This document shows positions 10,663-24,482 of a DNA stretch of 64,000 nucleotides, one piece after another (within the stretch, counting starts at the first letter, position 1; every line of letters starts with the position of its first letter). This DNA comes from Anthopleura xanthogrammica. Taxonomy: Eukaryota; Cnidaria; Anthozoa; Actiniaria; Actiniidae. The DNA lies in contig OZ025206.1 in assembly GCA_964019055.1 (NCBI GenBank), positions 7,445,617 to 7,509,616 of the forward strand. Reading direction: 5' to 3'. Position numbers and translations under genes: made by a program. The notes under the pieces were generated by a model, which was not told the origin of the DNA, did no database searches, and was given only the letters and a program-made list of their open reading frames with translations.

Positions 10663-13623
10663 CATGAAAATACCTCTTGAGATAAAAACACGATTTTTTG
10701 GCGAAAAAAAATTCGGTTTTGACTGAGTAAAGGTGCTTTTTGGTCAAAAAAGCTGTTTTTTGCTGACCAAATTGGAAATTTGCTGAGAATTTTCTTTTGC
10801 TCGAAACACGACGTTTTCACTGCTAAACGCAAGTGTTGGCCGGGAAAAGCACATTTTGGGTGTCCAAAACACTGTTTTGCTGGAAAAAAAAGCTTTTTAG
10901 CCCAAAAAACTGAAAAATGGCCATTTTGGCTCTCAAAACCAGGTTTTTCGCTTACGGCGTCACCTGTTTGCTGAAACCCCCACTTTTTGCTCATGAAAAT
11001 ACCTCTTGAGATAAAAACACGACTTTTTGGCGAAAAAAAATTCGGTTTTGACTGAGTAAAGGTGCTTTTTGGTCAATAAAGCTGTTTTTTGCTGACCAAA
11101 TTGGAAATTTGCTGAGAATTTTCTTTTGCTCGAAACACGACGTTTTCACTGCTAAACGCAAGTTTTGGCCGGGAAAAGCACATTTTGGGTGTCCAAAACA
11201 CTGTTTTGCTGGAAAAAAAAGCTTTTTAGCCCAAAAAACTGAAAAATGGCCATTTTGGCTCTCAAAACCAGGTTTTTCGCTTACGGCGTCACCTGTTTGC
11301 TGAAACCCCCACTTTTTGCTCATGAAAATACCTCTTGAGATAAAAACACGACTTTTTGGCGAAAAAAAATTCGGTTTTGACTGAGTAAAGGTGCTTTTTG
11401 GTCAAAAAAGCTGTTTTTTGCTGACCAAATTGGAAATTTGCTGAGAATTTTCTTTTGCTCGAAACACGACGTTTTCACTGCTAAACGCAAGTTTTGGCCG
11501 GGAAAAGCACATTTTGGGTGTCCAAAACACTGTTTTGCTGGAAAAAAAAGCTTTTTAGCCCAAAAAACTGAAAAATGGCCATTTTGGCTCTCAAAACCAG
11601 GTTTTTCGCTTACGGCGTCACCTGTTTGCTGAAACCCCCACTTTTTGCTCATGAAAATACCTCTTGAGATAAAAACACGACTTTTTGGCGAAAAAAAATT
11701 CGGTTTTGACTGAGTAAAGGTGCTTTTTGGTCAAAAAAGCTGTTTTTTGCTGACCAAATTGGAAATTTGCTGAGAATTTTCTTTTGCTCGAAACACGACG
11801 TTTTCACTGCTAAACGCAAGTGTTGGCCGGGAAAAGCACATTTTGGGTGTCCAAAACACTGTTTTGCTGGAAAAAAAAGCTTTTTAGCCCAAAAAACTGA
11901 AAAATGGCCATTTTGGCTCTCAAAACCAGGTTTTTCGCTTACGGCGTCACCTGTTTGCTGAAACCCCCACTTTTTGCTCATGAAAATACCTCTTGAGATA
12001 AAAACACGACTTTTTGGCGAAAAAAAATTCGGTTTTGACTGAGTAAAGGTGCTTTTTGGTCAAAAAAGCTGTTTTTTGCTGACCAAATTGGAAATTTGCT
12101 GAGAATTTTCTTTTGCTCGAAACACGACGTTTTCACTGCTAAACGCAAGTTTTGGCCGGGAAAAGCACATTTTGGGTGTCCAAAACACTGTTTTGCTGGA
12201 AAAAAAAGCTTTTTAGCCCAAAAAACTGAAAAATGGCCATTTCGGCTCTCAAAACCAGGTTTTTCGCTTACGGCGTCACCTGTTTGCTGAAACCCCCACT
12301 TTTTGCTCATGAAAATACCTCTTGAGATAAAAACACGACTTTTTGGCGAAAAAAAATTCGGTTTTGACTGAGTAAAGGTGCTTTTTGGTCAAAAAAGCTG
12401 TTTTTTGCTGACCAAATTGGAAATTTGCTGAGAATTTTCTTTTGCTCGAAACACGACGTTTTCACTGCTAAACGCAAGTTTTGGCCGGGAAAAGCACATT
12501 TTGGGTGTCCAAAACACTGTTTTGCTGGAAAAAAAAGCTTTTTAGCCCAAAAAACTGAAAAATGGCCATTTTGGCTCTCAAAACCAGGTTTTTCGCTTAC
12601 GGCGTCACCTGTTTGCTGAAACCCCCACTTTTTGCTCATGAAAATACCTCTTGAGATAAAAACACGACTTTTTGGCGAAAAAAAATTCGGTTTTGACTGA
12701 GTAAAGGTGCTTTTTGGTCAAAAAAGCTGTTTTTTGCTGACCAAATTGGAAATTTGCTGAGAATTTTCTTTTGCTCGAAACACGACGTTTTCACTGCTAA
12801 ACGCAAGTGTTGGCCGGGAAAAGCACATTTTGGGTGTCCAAAACATTGTTTTGCTGGAAAAAAAAGCTTTTTAGCCCAAAAAACTGAAAAATGGCCATTT
12901 TGGCTCTCAAAACCAGGTTTTTCGCTTACGGCGTCACCTGTTTGCTGAAACCCCCACTTTTTGCTCATGAAAATACCTCTTGAGATAAAAACACGACTTT
13001 TTGGCGAAAAAAAATTCGGTTTTGACTGAGTAAAGGTGCTTTTTGGTCAAAAAAGCTGTTTTTTGCTGACCAAATTGGAAATTTGCTGAGAATTTTCTTT
13101 TGCTCGAAACACGACGTTTTCACTGCTAAACGCAAGTTTTGGCCGGGAAAAGCACATTTTGGGTGTCCAAAACACTGTTTTGCTGGGAAAAAAAGCTTTT
13201 TAGCCCAAAAAACTGAAAAATGGCCATTTTGGCTCTCAAAACCAGGTTTTTCGCTTACGGCGTCACCTGTTTGCTGAAACCCCCACTTTTTGCTCATGAA
13301 AATACCTCTTGAGATAAAAACACGACTTTTTGGCGAAAAAAAATTCGGTTTTGACTGAGTAAAGGTGCTTTTTGGTCAAAAAAGCTGTTTTTTGCTGACC
13401 AAATTGGAAATTTGCTGAGAATTTTCTTTTGCTCGAAACACGACGTTTTCACTGCTAAACGCAAGTGTTGGCCGGGAAAAGCACATTTTGGGTGTCCAAA
13501 ACACTGTTTTGCTGGAAAAAAAAGCTTTTTAGCCCAAAAAACTGAAAAATGGCCATTTTGGCTCTCAAAACCAGGTTTTTCGCTTACGGCGTCACCTGTT
13601 TGCTGAAACCCCCACTTTTTGCT
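10663..13623. repeat. Three-monomer higher-order repeat (~987 bp) marked by AAGTGTTGG
   Basis: The variant AAGTGTTGGCC (usual AAGTTTTGGCC) occurs in units starting at 10663, 11650 and 12637, exactly 987 bp apart, with two ordinary units between each. A further copy follows two units later, at 13295. The same variant occurs singly in the units starting at 6387 and 7045. The spacing defines a local trimer period. Confidence 0.8.
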
Positions 13624-14283
13624 CATGAAAATACCTCTTGAGATAAAAACACGACTTTTTGGCGAAAAAAAATTCGGTTTTGACTGAGTAAAGGTGCTTT
13701 TTGGTCAAAAAAGCTGTTTTTTTGCTGACAAAATTGGAAATTTGCTGAGAATTTTCTTTTGCTCGAAACACGACGTTTTCACTGCTAAACGCAAGTTTTG
13801 GCCGGGAAAAGCACATTTTGGGTGTCCAAAACACTGTTTTGCTGGAAAAAAAAGCTTTTTAGCCCAAAAAACTGAAAAATGGCCATTTTGGCTCTCAAAA
13901 CCAGGTTTTTCGCTTACGGCGTCACCTGTTTGCTGAAACCCCCACTTTTTGCTCATGAAAATACCTCTTGAGATAAAAACACGACTTTTTGGCGAAAAAA
14001 AATTCGGTTTTGACTGAGTAAAGGTGCTTTTTGGTCAAAAAAGCTGTTTTTTTGCTGACAAAATTGGAAATTTGCTGAGAATTTTCTTTTGCTCGAAACA
14101 CGACGTTTTCACTGCTAAACGCAAGTTTTGGCCGGGAAAAGCACATTTTGGGTGTCCAAAACACTGTTTTGCTGGAAAAAAAAGCTTTTTAGCCCAAAAA
14201 ACTGAAAAATGGCCATTTTGGCTCTCAAAACCAGGTTTTTCGCTTACGGCGTCACCTGTTTGCTGAAACCCCCACTTTTTGCT
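13624..14283. repeat. Identical tandem pair of 330-bp monomers (T7 + GACAAAATT type)
   Basis: Two consecutive units carry seven T instead of six in the CTGTTTTTT tract together with GACAAAATTGG for GACCAAATTGG. They appear identical base for base. The same two-change type reappears around 16.3 kb and dominates 60.0-63.3 kb, so it is a distinct subfamily. Confidence 0.85.
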
Positions 14284-17200
14284 CATGAAAATACCTCTTG
14301 AGATAAAAACACGACTTTTTGGCGAAAAAAAATTCGGTTTTGACTGAGTAAAGGTGCTTTTTGGTCAAAAAAGCTGTTTTTTGCTGACCAAATTGGAAAT
14401 TTGCTGAGAATTTTCTTTTGCTCGAAACACGACGTTTTCACTGCTAAACGCAAGTTTTGGCCGGGAAAAGCACATTTTGGGTGTCCAAAACACTGTTTTG
14501 CTGGAAAAAAAAGCTTTTTAGCCCAAAAAACTGAAAAATGGCCATTTTGGCTCTCAAAACCAGGTTTTTCGCTTACGGCGTCACCTGTTTGCTGAAACCC
14601 CCACTTTTTGCTCATGAAAATACCTCTTGAGATAAAAACACGACTTTTTGGCGAAAAAAATTCGGTTTTGACTGAGTAAAGGTGCTTTTTGGTCAAAAAA
14701 GCTGTTTTTTGCTGACCAAATTGGAAATTTGCTGAGAATTTTCTTTTGCTCGAAACACGACGTTTTCACTGCTAAACGCAAGTTTTGGCCGGGAAAAGCA
14801 CATTTTGGGTGTCCAAAACACTGTTTTGCTGGAAAAAAAAGCTTTTTAGCCCAAAAAACTGAAAAATGGCCATTTTGGCTCTCAAAACCAGGTTTTTCGC
14901 TTACGGCGTCACCTGTTTGCTGAAACCCCCACTTTTTGCTTATGAAAATACCTCTTGAGATAAAAACACGACTTTTTGGCGAAAAAAAATTCGGTTTTGA
15001 CTGAGTAAAGGTGCTTTTTGGTCAAAAAAGCTGTTTTTTGCTGACCAAATTGGAAATTTGCTGAGAATTTTCTTTTGCTCGAAACACGACGTTTTCACTG
15101 CTAAACGCAAGTTTTGGCCGGGAAAAGCACATTTTGGGTGTCCAAAACACTGTTTTGCTGGAAAAAAAAGCTTTTTAGCCCAAAAAACTGAAAAATGGCC
15201 ATTTTGGCTCTCAAAACCAGGTTTTTCGCTTACGGCGTCACCTGTTTGCTGAAACCCCCACTTTTTGCTCATGAAAATACCTCTTGAGATAAAAACACGA
15301 CTTTTTGGCGAAAAAAAATTCGGTTTTAAATGAGTAAAGGTGCTTTTTGGTCAAAAAAGCTGTTTTTTGCTGACCAAATTGGAAATTTGCTGAGAATTTT
15401 CTTTTGCTCGAAACACGACGTTTTCACTGCTAAACGCAAGTTTTGGCCGGGAAAAGCACATTTTGGGTGTCCAAAACACTGTTTTGCTGGAAAAAAAAGC
15501 TTTTTAGCCCAAAAAACTGAAAAATGGCCATTTTGGCTCTCAAAACCAGGTTTTTCGCTTACGGCGTCACCTGTTTGCTGAAACCCCCACTTTTTGCTCA
15601 TGAAAATACCTCTTGAGATAAAAACACGACTTTTTGGCGAAAAAAAATTCGGTTTTGACTGAGTAAAGGTGCTTTTTGGTCAAAAAAGCTGTTTTTTTGC
15701 TGACCAAATTGGAAATTTGCTGAGAATTTTCTTTTGCTCGAAACACGACGTTTTCACTGCTAAACGCAAGTTTTGGCCGGGAAAAGCACATTTTGGGTGT
15801 CCAAAACACTGTTTTGCTGGAAAAAAAAGCTTTTTAGCCCAAAAAACTGAAAAATGGCCATTTTGGCTCTCAAAACTAGGTTTTTCGCTTACGGCGTCAC
15901 CTGTTTGCTGAAGCCCCACTTTTTGCTCATGAAAATACCTCTTGAGATAAAAACACGACTTTTTGGCGAAAAAAAATTCGGTTTTCACTGAGTAAAGGTG
16001 CTTTTTGGTCAAAAAAGCTGTTTTTTGCTGACCAAATTGGAAATTTGCTGAGAATTTTCTTTTGCTCGAAACACGACGTTTTCACTGCTAAACGCAAGTT
16101 TTGGCCGGGAAAAGCACATTTTGGGTGTCCAAAACACTGTTTTGCTGAAAAAAAAAGCTTTTTAGCCCAAAAAACTGAAAAATGGCCATTTTGGCTCTCA
16201 AAACCAGGTTTTTCGCTTACGGCGTCACCTGTTTGCTGAAACCCCCACTTTTTGCTCATGAAAATACCTCTTGAGATAAAAACACGACTTTTTGGCGAAA
16301 AAAAATTCGGTTTTGACTGAGTAAAGGTGCTTTTTGGTCAAAAAAGCTGTTTTTTTGCTGACAAAATTGGAAATTTGCTGAGAATTTTCTTTTGCTCGAA
16401 ACACGACGTTTTCACTGCTAAACGCAAGTTTTGGCCGGGAAAAGCACATTTTGGGTGTCCAAAACACTGTTTTGCTGGAAAAAAAAGCTTTTTAGCCCAA
16501 AAAACTGAAAAATGGCCATTTTGGCTCTCAAAACCAGGTTTTTCGCTTACGGCGTCACCTGTTTGCTGAAACCCCCACTTTTTGCTCATGAAAATACCTC
16601 TTGAGATAAAAACACGACTTTTTGGCGAAAACAAATTCGGTTTTGACTGAGTAAAGGTGCTTTTTGGTCAAAAAAGCTGTTTTTTGCTGACCAAATTGGA
16701 AATTTGCTGAGAATTTTCTTTTGCTCGAAACACGACGTTTTCACTGCTAAACGCAAGTTTTGGCCGGGAAAAGCACATTTTGGGTGTCCAAAACACTGTT
16801 TTGCTGGAAAAAAAAGCTTTTTAGCCCAAAAAACTGAAAAATGGCCATTTTGGCTCTCAAAACCAGGTTTTTCGCTTACGGCGTCACCTGTTTGCTGAAA
16901 CCCCCAGTTTTTGCTCATGAAAATACCTCTTGAGATAAAAACACGACTTTTTGGCGAAAAAAAATTCGGTTTTGACTGAGTAAAGGTGCTTTTTGGTCAA
17001 AAAAGCTGTTTTTTGCTGACCAAATTGGAAATTTGCTGAGAATTTTCTTTTGTTCGAAACACGACGTTTTCACTGCTAAACGCAAGTTTTGGCCGGGAAA
17101 AGCACATTTTGGGTGTCCAAAACACTGTTTTGCTGGAAAAAAAAGCTTTTTAGCCCAAAAAACTGAAAAATGGCCATTTTGGCTCTCAAAACCAGGTTTT

Positions 17201-18232
17201 TCGCTTAAGGCGTCACCTGTTTGCTGAAACCCCCACTTTTTGCTCATGAAAATACCTCTTGAGATAAAAACACGACTTTTTGGCGAAAAAAAATTCGGTT
17301 TTGACTGAGTAAAGGTGCTTTTTGGTCAAAAAAGCTGTTTTTTGCTAACCAAATTGGAAATTTGCTGAGAATTTTCTTTTGCTCGAAACACGACGTTTTC
17401 ACTGCTAAACGCAAGTTTTGGCCGGGAAAAGCACATTTTGGGTGTCCAAAACACTGTTTTGCTGGAAAAAAAAGCTTTTTAGCCCAAAAAACTGAAAAAT
17501 GGCCATTTTGGCTCTCAAAACCAGGTTTTTCGCTTACGGCGTCACCTGTTTGCTGAAACCCCCACTTTTTGCTCATGAAAATACCTCTTGAGATAAAAAC
17601 ACGACTTTTTGGCGAAAAAAAATTCGGTTTTGACTGAGTAAAGGTGCTTTTTGGTCAAAAAAGCTGTTTTTTGCTGACCAAATTGGAAATTTGCTGAGAA
17701 TTTTCTTTTGCTCGAAACACGACGTTTTCACTGCTAAACGCAAGTTTTGGCCGGGAAAAGCACATTTTGGGTGTCCAAAACACTGTTTTGCTGGAAAAAC
17801 AAGCTTTTTAGCCCAAAAAACTGAAAAATGGCCATTTTGGCTCTCAAAACCAGGTTTTTCGCTTACGGCGTCACCTGTTTGCTGAAACCCCCACTTTTTG
17901 CTCATGAAAATACCTCTTGAGATAAAAACACGACTTTTTGGGGAAAACAAATTCGGTTTTGACTGAGTAAAGGTGCTTTTTGGTCAAAAAAGCTGTTTTT
18001 TGCTGACCAAATTGGAAATTTGCTGAGAATTTTCTTTTGCTCGAAACACGACGTTTTCACTGCTAAACGCAAGTTTTGGCCGGGAAAAGCACATTTTGGG
18101 TGTCCAAAACACTGTTTTGCTGGAAAAAAAAAGCTTTTTAGCCCAAAAAACTGAAAAATGGCCATTTTGGCTCTCAAAACCAGGTTTTTCGCTTACGGCG
18201 TCACCTGTTTGCTGAAACCCCCACTTTTTGCT

Positions 18233-20536
18233 CATGAAAATACCTCTTGAGATAAAAACACGACTTTTTGGCGAAAACAAATTCGGTTTTGACTGAGTAA
18301 AGGTGCTTTTTGGTCAAAAAAGCTGTTTTTTGCTGACCAAATTGGAAATTTGCTGAGAATTTTCTTTTGCTCGAAACACGACGTTTTCACTGCTAAACGC
18401 AAGTGTTGGCCGGGAAAAGCACATTTTGGGTGTCCAAAACACTGTTTTGCTGGAAAAAAAAGCTTTTTAGCCCAAAAAACTGAAAAATGGCCATTTTGGC
18501 TCTCAAAACCAGGTTTTTCGCTTACGGCGTCACCTGTTTGCTGAAACCCCCACTTTTTGCTCATGAAAATACCTCTTGAGATAAAAACACGACTTTTTGG
18601 CGAAAACAAATTCGGTTTTGACTGAGTAAAGGTGCTTTTTGGTCAAAAAAGCTGTTTTTTGCTGACCAAATTGGAAATTTGCTGAGAATTTTCTTTTGCT
18701 CGAAACACGACGTTTTCACTGCTAAACGCAAGTGTTGGCCGGGAAAAGCACATTTTGGGTGTCCAAAACACTGTTTTGCTGGAAAAAAAAGCTTTTTAGC
18801 CCAAAAAACTGAAAAATGGCCATTTTGGCTCTCAAAACCAGGTTTTTCGCTTACGGCGTCACCTGTTTGCTGAAACCCCCACTTTTTGCTCATGAAAATA
18901 CCTCTTGAGATAAAAACACGACTTTTTGGCGAAAAAAAATTCGGTTTTGACTGAGTAAAGGTGCTTTTTGGTCAAAAAAGCTGTTTTTTGCTGACCAAAT
19001 TGGAAATTTGCTGAGAATTTTCTTTTGCTCGAAACACGACGTTTTCACTGCTAAACGCAAGTTTTGGCCGGGAAAAGCACATTTTGGGTGTCCAAAACAC
19101 TGTTTTGCTGGAAAAAAAAAGCTTTTTAGCCCAAAAAACTGAAAAATGACCATTTTGGCTCTCAAAACCAGGTTTTTCGCTTACGGCGTCACCTGTTTGC
19201 TGAAACCCCCACTTTTTGCTCATGAAAATACCTCTTGAGATAAAAACACGACTTTTTGGCGAAAACAAATTCGGTTTTGACTGAGTAAAGGTGCTTTTTG
19301 GTCAAAAAAGCTGTTTTTTGCTGACCAAATTGGAAATTTGCTGAGAATTTTCTTTTGCTCGAAACAGGACGTTTTCACTGCTAAACGCAAGTGTTGGCCG
19401 GGAAAAGCACATTTTGGGTGTCCAAAACACTGTTTTGCTGGAAAAAAAAGCTTTTTAGCCCAAAAAACTGAAAAATGGCCATTTTGGCTCTCAAAACCAG
19501 GTTTTTCGCTTACGGCGTCACCTGTTTGCTGAAACCCCCACTTTTTGCTCATGAAAATACCTCTTGAGATAAAAACACGACTTTTTGGCGAAAACAAATT
19601 CGGTTTTGACTGAGTAAAGGTGCTTTTTGGTCAAAAAAGCTGTTTTTTGCTGACCAAATTGGAAATTTGCTGAGAATTTTCTTTTGCTCGAAACACGACG
19701 TTTTCACTGCTAAACGCAAGTGTTGGCCGGGAAAAGCACATTTTGGGTGTCCAAAACACTGTTTTGCTGGAAAAAAAAGCTTTTTAGCCCAAAAAACTGA
19801 AAAATGGCCATTTTGGCTCTCAAAACCAGGTTTTTCGCTTACGGCGTCACCTGTTTGCTGAAACCCCCACTTTTTGCTCATGAAAATACCTCTTGAGATA
19901 AAAACACGACTTTTTGGCGAAAAAAAATTCGGTTTTGACTGAGTAAAGGTGCTTTTTGGTCAAAAAAGCTGTTTTTTGCTGACCAAATTGGAAATTTGCT
20001 GAGAATTTTCTTTTGCTCGAAACACGACGTTTTCACTGCTAAACGCAAGTTTTGGCCGGGAAAAGCACATTTTGGGTGTCCAAAACACTGTTTTGCTGGA
20101 AAAAAAAGCTTTTTAGCCCAAAAAACTGAAAAATGGCCATTTTGGCTCTCAAAACCAGGTTTTTCGCTTACGGCGTCACCTGTTTGCTGAAACCCCCACT
20201 TTTTGCTCATGAAAATACCTCTTGAGATAAAAACACGACTTTTTGGCGAAAACAAATTCGGTTTTGACTGAGTAAAGGTGCTTTTTGGTCAAAAAAGCTG
20301 TTTTTTGCTGACCAAATTGGAAATTTGCTGAGAATTTTCTTTTGCTCGAAACACGACGTTTTCACTGCTAAACGCAAGTGTTGGCCGGGAAAAGCACATT
20401 TTGGGTGTCCAAAACACTGTTTTGCTGGAAAAAAAAGCTTTTTAGCCCAAAAAACTGAAAAATGGCCATTTTGGCTCTCAAAACCAGGTTTTTCGCTTAC
20501 GGCGTCACCTGTTTGCTGAAACCCCCACTTTTTGCT
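18233..20536. repeat. Three-monomer higher-order repeat (987-988 bp) marked by two linked variants
   Basis: Units starting at 18233, 18562, 19221, 19550 and 20208 carry both GAAAACAAATTCGG (usual A-run of eight) and AAGTGTTGG; the units at 18891 and 19879 carry neither. The pattern is variant-variant-ordinary, repeated with offsets of 988 and 987 bp. The same linked pair is found once more, alone, in the unit starting at 27115. The linkage of two sites about 130 bp apart shows that whole units were copied. Confidence 0.88.
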
Positions 20537-20865
20537 CATGAAAATACCTCTTGAGATAAAAACACGACTTTTTGGCGAAAAAAAATTCGGTTTTGACTGA
20601 GTAAAGGTGCTTTTTGGTCAAAAAAGCTGTTTTTTGCTGACCAAATTGGAAATTTGCTGAGAATTTTCTTTTGCTCGAAACACGACGTTTTCACTGCTAA
20701 ACGCAAGTTTTGGCCGGGAAAAGCACATTTTGGGTGTCCAAAACACTGTTTTGCTGGAAAAAAAAGCTTTTTAGCCCAAAAAACTGAAAAATGGCCATTT
20801 TGGCTCTCAAAACCAGGTTTTTCGCTTACGGCGTCACCTGTTTGCTGAAACCCCCACTTTTTGCT

Positions 20866-21852
20866 CATGAAAATACCTCTTGAGATAAAAACACGACTTT
20901 TTGGCGAAAAAAAATTCGGTTTTGACTGAGTAAAGGTGCTTTTTGGTCAAAAAAGCTGTTTTTGGCTGACCAAATTGGAAATTTGCTGAGAATTTTCTTT
21001 TGCTCGAAACACGACGTTTTCACTGCTAAACGCAAGTTTTGGCCGGGAAAAGCACATTTTGGGTGTCCAAAACACTGTTTTGCTGGAAAAAAAAGCTTTT
21101 TAGCCCAAAAAACTGAAAAATGGCCATTTTGGCTCTCAAAACCAGGTTTTTCGCTTACGGCGTCACCTGTTTGCTGAAACCCCCACTTTTTGCTCATGAA
21201 AATACCTCTTGAGATAAAAACACGACTTTTTGGCGAAAAAAAATTCGGTTTTGACTGAGTAAAGGTGCTTTTTGGTCAAAAAAGCTGTTTTTGGCTGACA
21301 AAATTGGAAATTTGCTGAGAATTTTCTTTTGCTCGAAACACGACGTTTTCACTGCTAAACGCAAGTTTTGGCCGGGAAAAGCACATTTTGGGTGTCCAAA
21401 ACACTGTTTTGCTGGAAAAAAAAGCTTTTTAGCCCAAAAAACTGAAAAATGGCCATTTTGGCTCTCAAAACCAGGTTTTTCGCTTACGGCGTCACCTGTT
21501 TGCTGAAACCCCCACTTTTTGCTCATGAAAATACCTCTTGAGATAAAAACACGACTTTTTGGCGAAAAAAAATTCGGTTTTGACTGAGTAAAGGTGCTTT
21601 TTGGTCAAAAAAGCTGTTTTTGGCTGACAAAATTGGAAATTTGCTGAGAATTTTCTTTTGCTCGAAACACGACGTTTTCACTGCTAAACGCAAGTTTTGG
21701 CCGGGAAAAGCACATTTTGGGTGTCCAAAACACTGTTTTGCTGGAAAAAAAAGCTTTTTAGCCCAAAAAACTGAAAAATGGCCATTTTGGCTCTCAAAAC
21801 CAGGTTTTTCGCTTACGGCGTCACCTGTTTGCTGAAACCCCCACTTTTTGCT
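20866..21852. repeat. Three consecutive monomers with GTTTTTGGCTGAC
   Basis: Units starting at 20866, 21195 and 21524 share a T-to-G change at the end of the T-run of the hairpin element. The second and third also share GACAAAATT and appear identical over 329 bp. This reads as one mutation, a duplication, a second mutation and another duplication. Confidence 0.82.
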
Positions 21853-22839
21853 CATGAAAATACCTCTTGAGATAAAAACACGACTTTTTGGCGAAAAAAA
21901 ATTCGGTTTTGACTGAGTAAAGGTGCTTTTTGGTCAAAAAAGCTGTTTTTTGCTGACCAAATTGGAAATTTGCTGAGAATTTTCTTTTGCTCGAAACACG
22001 ACGTTTTCACTGCTAAACGCAAGTTTTGGCCGGGAAAAGCACATTTTGGGTGTCCAAAACACTGTTTTGCTGGAAAAAAGAGCTTTTTAGCCCAAAAAAC
22101 TGAAAAATGGCCATTTTGGCTCTCAAAACCAGGTTTTTTGCTTACGGCGTCACCTGTTTGCTGAAACCCCCACTTTTTGCTCATGAAAATACCTCTTGAG
22201 ATAAAAACACGACTTTTTGGCGAAAAAAAATTCGGTTTTGACTGAGTAAAGGTGCTTTTTGGTCAAAAAAGCTGTTTTTTGCTGACCAAATTGGAAATTT
22301 GCTGAGAATTTTCTTTTGCTCGAAACACGACGTTTTCACTGCTAAACGCAAGTTTTGGCCGGGAAAAGCACATTTTGGGTGTCCAAAACACTGTTTTGCT
22401 GGAAAAAAAAGCTTTTTAGCCCAAAAAACTGAAAAATGGCCATTTTGGCTCTCAAAACCAGGTTTTTCGCTTACGGCGTCACCTGTTTGCTGAAACCCCC
22501 ACTTTTTGCTCATGAAAATACCTCTTGAGATAAAAACACGACTTTTTGGCGAAAAAAAATTCGGTTTTGACTGAGTAAAGGTGCTTTTTGGTCAAAAAAG
22601 CTGTTTTTTGCTGACCAAATTGGAAATTTGCTGAGAATTTTCTTTTGCTCGAAACACGACGTTTTCACTGCTAAACGCAAGTTTTGGCCGGGAAAAGCAC
22701 ATTTTGGGTGTCCAAAACACTGTTTTGCTGGAAAAAAAAGCTTTTTAGCCCAAAAAACTGAAAAATGGCCATTTTGGCTCTCAAAACCAGGTTTTTCGCT
22801 TACGGCGTCACCTGTTTGCTGAAACCCCCACTTTTTGCT

Positions 22840-23497
22840 CATGAAAATACCTCTTGAGATAAAAACACGACTTTTTGGCGAAAAAAAATTCGGTTTTGAC
22901 TGAGTAAAGATGCTTTTTGGTCAAAAAAGCTGTTTTTTGCTGACCAAATTGGAAATTTGCTGAGAATTTTCTTTTGCTCGAAACACGACGTTTTCACTGC
23001 TAAACGCAAGTTTTGGCCGGGAAAAGCACATTTTGGGTGTCCAAAACACTGTTTTGCTGGAAAAAAAAGCTTTTTAGCCCAAAAAACTGAAAAATGGCCA
23101 TTTTGTCTCTCAAAACCAGGTTTTTCGCTTACGGCGTCACCTGTTTGCTGAAACCCCCACTTTTTGCTCATGAAAATACCTCTTGAGATAAAAACACGAC
23201 TTTTTGGCGAAAACAAATTCGGTTTTGACTGAGTAAAGGTGCTTTTTGGTCAAAAAAGCTGTTTTTTGCTGACCAAATTGGAAATTTGCTGAGAATTTTC
23301 TTTTGCTCGAAACACGACGTTTTCACTGCTAAACGCAAGTTTTGGCCGGGAAAAGCACATTTTGGGTGTCCAAAACACTGTTTTGCTGGAAAAAAAAGCT
23401 TTTTAGCCCAAAAAACTGAAAAATGGCCATTTTGTCTCTCAAAACCAGGTTTTTCGCTTACGGCGTCACCTGTTTGCTGAAACCCCCACTTTTTGCT
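22840..23497. repeat. Twin monomers with TTTTGTCTCTC
   Basis: Two adjacent units share a G-to-T change in TTTTGGCTCTC (about 23105 and 23434). Only the second also has the GAAAACAAATTCGG variant, so that change came from elsewhere or arose after the duplication. Confidence 0.78.
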
Positions 23498-24482
23498 CAT
23501 GAAAATACCTCTTGAGATAAAAACACGACTTTTTGGCGAAAAAAAATTCGGTTTTGACTGAGTAAAGGTGCTTTTTGGTCAAAAAAGCTGTTTTTTGCTG
23601 ACCAAATTGGAAATTTGCTGAGAATTTTTTTTTGCTCGAAACACGACGTTTTCACTGCTAAACGCAAGTTTTGGCCGGGAAAAGCACATTTTGGGTGTCC
23701 AAAACACTGTTTTGCTGGAAAAAAAAGCTTTTTAGCCCAAAAAACTGAAAAATGGCCATTTTGGCTCTCAAAACCAGGTTTTTCGCTTACGGCGTCACCT
23801 GTTTGCTGAAACCCCCACTTTTTGCTCATGAAAATACCTCTTGAGATAAAAACACGACTTTTTGGGGAAAAAAAATTCGGTTTTGACTGAGTAAAGGTGC
23901 TTTTTGGTCAAAAAAGCTGTTTTTTGCTGACCAAATTGGAAATTTGCTGAGAATTTTCTTTTGCTCGAAACACGACGTTTTCACTGCTAAACGCAAGTTT
24001 TGGCCGGGAAAAGCACATTTTGGGTGTCCAAAACACTGTTTTGCTGGAAAAAAAAGCATTTTAGCCCAAAAAACTGAAAAATGGCCATTTTGGCTCTCAA
24101 AACCAGGTTTTTCGCTTACGGCGTCACCTGTTTGCTGAAACCCCCACTTTTTGCTCATGAAAATACCTCTTGAGATAAAAACACGACTTTTTGGCGAAAA
24201 AAAATTCGGTTTTGACTGAGTAAAGGTGCTTTTTGGTCAAAAAAGCTGTTTTTTGCTGACCAAATTGGAAATTTGCTGAGAATTTTCTTTTGCTCGAAAC
24301 ACGACGTTTTCACTGCTAAACGCAAGTTTTGGCCGGGAAAAGCACATTTTGGGTGTCCAAAACACTGTTTTGCTGGAAAAAAAGCTTTTTAGCCCAAAAA
24401 ACTGAAAAATGGCCATTTTGGCTCTCAAAACCAGGTTTTTCGCTTACGGCGTCACCTGTTTGCTGAAACCCCCACTTTTTGC

